From assembly GCA_946479615.1 (NCBI GenBank), contig CAMLGR010000038.1, forward strand, positions 1 through 32,446: a stretch of 32,446 bases of DNA, given 5' to 3'. Made by a program: the position numbers and the translations under genes. Positions 31,723 to 32,446 of this stretch are shown here, piece by piece (the first letter of the stretch is position 1; every line of letters begins with the position of its first letter). The notes under the pieces are model-generated. The model was not told the DNA's origin. It did not search any database and was given only the letters and a program-made list of their open reading frames with translations. Origin of the DNA: an uncultured Bacteroidota bacterium. GTDB taxonomy: Bacteria; Bacteroidota; Bacteroidia; Chitinophagales; Chitinophagaceae.

Positions 31723-31753
31723 TTGTGAAATAAATATCCGGCCCTTATTTTTA
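31723..31753 (+). promoter_or_regulatory. Candidate promoter of the peroxidase-like gene
   Basis: TTG at 31723-31725 and TATTTTTA (one mismatch to TAnnTTTG) at 31746-31753, with a 20-base spacer. The expected transcript starts about 25 bases before the ATG at 31785. Confidence 0.45.
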
Positions 31754-31784
31754 GCGTGGCATTTAATCCAAAAATCCACCTATC

Positions 31785-32333
31785 ATGAAAACAATTGTAC
31801 TCGCTTTTGTTCTTTCCATTTTCCTGGCCAAAGATTCTGCCACGATCTATGACTTCAAGATCAATACGCTGGGAGATGAAAAACAGGTCAGCTTTGCTGA
31901 TTTTAAAGGAAAGAAAATACTCATCGTCAACACAGGCTGTAAATCGCCTTATACCTTTCAGCTTGAAGAACTGCAAAAACTATACAGGGCCTATAAAGAA
32001 AAACTGGTGGTCGTTGCCTTTCCTGCAGGAAATGATTTTGGCGACCAGGAATTCAAGACCAATGCCGAGATCCGTGATTTCTTCACGTATACCTATGGCG
32101 TTACATTTCCGGTGGCCGAAAAAACAACCACTATCGGAAGTATGCGTCACCCGGTATTTTCTTACCTGCTGACCGAAGCCAATAAATTAGGATATGATGA
32201 ACCCGTTATCAAATGGAACTTTACCAAATTCCTCCTCGATGAAAATGGCAAACTGATAACGGTCTTTCCTGCCGATGTGACCCCGCTAAGTACAGATGTG
32301 ACGAGTTATTTGAATAATAGCAGGAGCTTTTAA
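31785..32333 (+). CDS. Glutathione-peroxidase-fold protein with altered active site
   Basis: 182 residues: a short hydrophobic N terminus (MKTIVLAFVLSIFLA, possible signal peptide) and then a glutathione peroxidase fold: IYDFKINTLGDEKQVSFADF, ILIVNTGCKSPYTFQLEEL, VVVAFPAGNDFGDQEF and VIKWNFTKFLLDENG. In ordinary members the peroxidatic Cys is the sixth residue of an NxAxxCG-type motif; here that position is Ser54, and a Cys sits two residues earlier (Cys52). The Gln of the FPxNQF motif is an Asp, while the Trp (WNFTKF) is kept. Either the Cys has moved, or the protein is not a peroxidase. It stands alone, followed by a long hairpin. Confidence 0.85.
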   Translation: MKTIVLAFVLSIFLAKDSATIYDFKINTLGDEKQVSFADFKGKKILIVNTGCKSPYTFQLEELQKLYRAYKEKLVVVAFPAGNDFGDQEFKTNAEIRDFFTYTYGVTFPVAEKTTTIGSMRHPVFSYLLTEANKLGYDEPVIKWNFTKFLLDENGKLITVFPADVTPLSTDVTSYLNNSRSF

Positions 32334-32344
32334 GGGGAATCGGA

Positions 32345-32429
32345 AATTAAGAATTATGAATTTAGAATTAAGAATGGGTTTACTATAGCAGTAAACCCAT
32401 TCTTAATTCTAAATTCATAATTCTTAATT
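32345..32429. repeat. Forty-bp perfect hairpin, AATTAAGAATTATG family
   Basis: Arms 32345-32384 and 32390-32429 are perfect reverse complements of 40 bases with a five-base loop (ATAGC). The outer part is the AATTAAGAATTATGAATTTA word type shared with 1-113 and 3797-3868; the inner part (GGGTTTACT) is unique. It lies 11 bases after the peroxidase-like gene stop and may act as terminator or RNA 3'-end protector. Confidence 0.92.
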
Positions 32430-32446
32430 CTCACCGCACTACCATC

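Overview
The window looks like chromosome from a member of the phylum Bacteroidota, most likely family Chitinophagaceae. The evidence is the protein families (DUF3810 peptidase, FtsX/MacB-type permease without an ATPase, SdiA-regulated propeller, lipoproteins with an SCKK-type lipobox), -7 promoter boxes of the TAnnTTTG type, weak Shine-Dalgarno signals and long low-complexity hairpins between genes. There is no phage module, transposase or CRISPR array. Most of it is ordinary housekeeping and envelope chromosome.

Layout. 1-2.1 kb: yceD(DUF177)-rpmF-plsX, a conserved ribosome/phospholipid operon on the minus strand. 2.2-7.0 kb: DUF3810 membrane peptidase, TspO, dCTP deaminase, phosphopantetheinyl transferase, a small exported protein, and a DUF2130 coiled-coil protein with a nuclease-like core. 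7.4-9.3 kb: two unrecognised exported proteins. 9.3-9.65 kb: a cluster of direct repeats. 9.8-10.1 kb: tRNA-Leu(TAA) and tRNA-Gly(GCC), each with its own terminator. 10.2-12.8 kb: small membrane protein, GT2 glycosyltransferase, orphan histidine kinase. 12.8-14.05 kb: tRNA-Leu(GAG), an MgtC-family gene, and a second degenerate copy of the tRNA 3' end plus terminator, so the mgtC segment lies between direct repeats. 14.2-16.7 kb: RibD-C/DHFR-like reductase, gene-poor repeat-bearing DNA, a small membrane protein and a lipocalin-like lipoprotein. 16.9-21.7 kb: FtsX-type permease, exported TIM-barrel protein, DUF1801 protein, membrane coiled-coil protein. 22.1-26.8 kb: a tight three-gene operon. 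26.8-29.5 kb: atypical SDR, a membrane-tethered HTH regulator with a probable frameshift near its end, and a divergent four-helix membrane protein. 29.6-32.3 kb: SF1 helicase (IGHMBP2-like) and a glutathione-peroxidase-fold protein lacking the usual catalytic Cys.

The best candidate for an undescribed system is the 22117-26770 operon. A degenerate HD domain fused to a Pycsar-effector-type membrane module (PycTM/DUF5706) overlaps a lipoprotein beta-propeller, which is followed two bases later by an outer-membrane protein joining a kinase-like domain (HipA/CotH/Fam20-like motifs) to an Omp85-like barrel. No nucleotide cyclase is next to it. The gene order suggests one assembly spanning inner membrane, periplasm and outer membrane, but this is inference from context and motifs.

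A second theme is intergenic palindromes built from short repeated words. There are at least four families. One has two copies, 9 kb apart, that share an identical 16-nt loop, which suggests a dispersed element rather than chance terminators.
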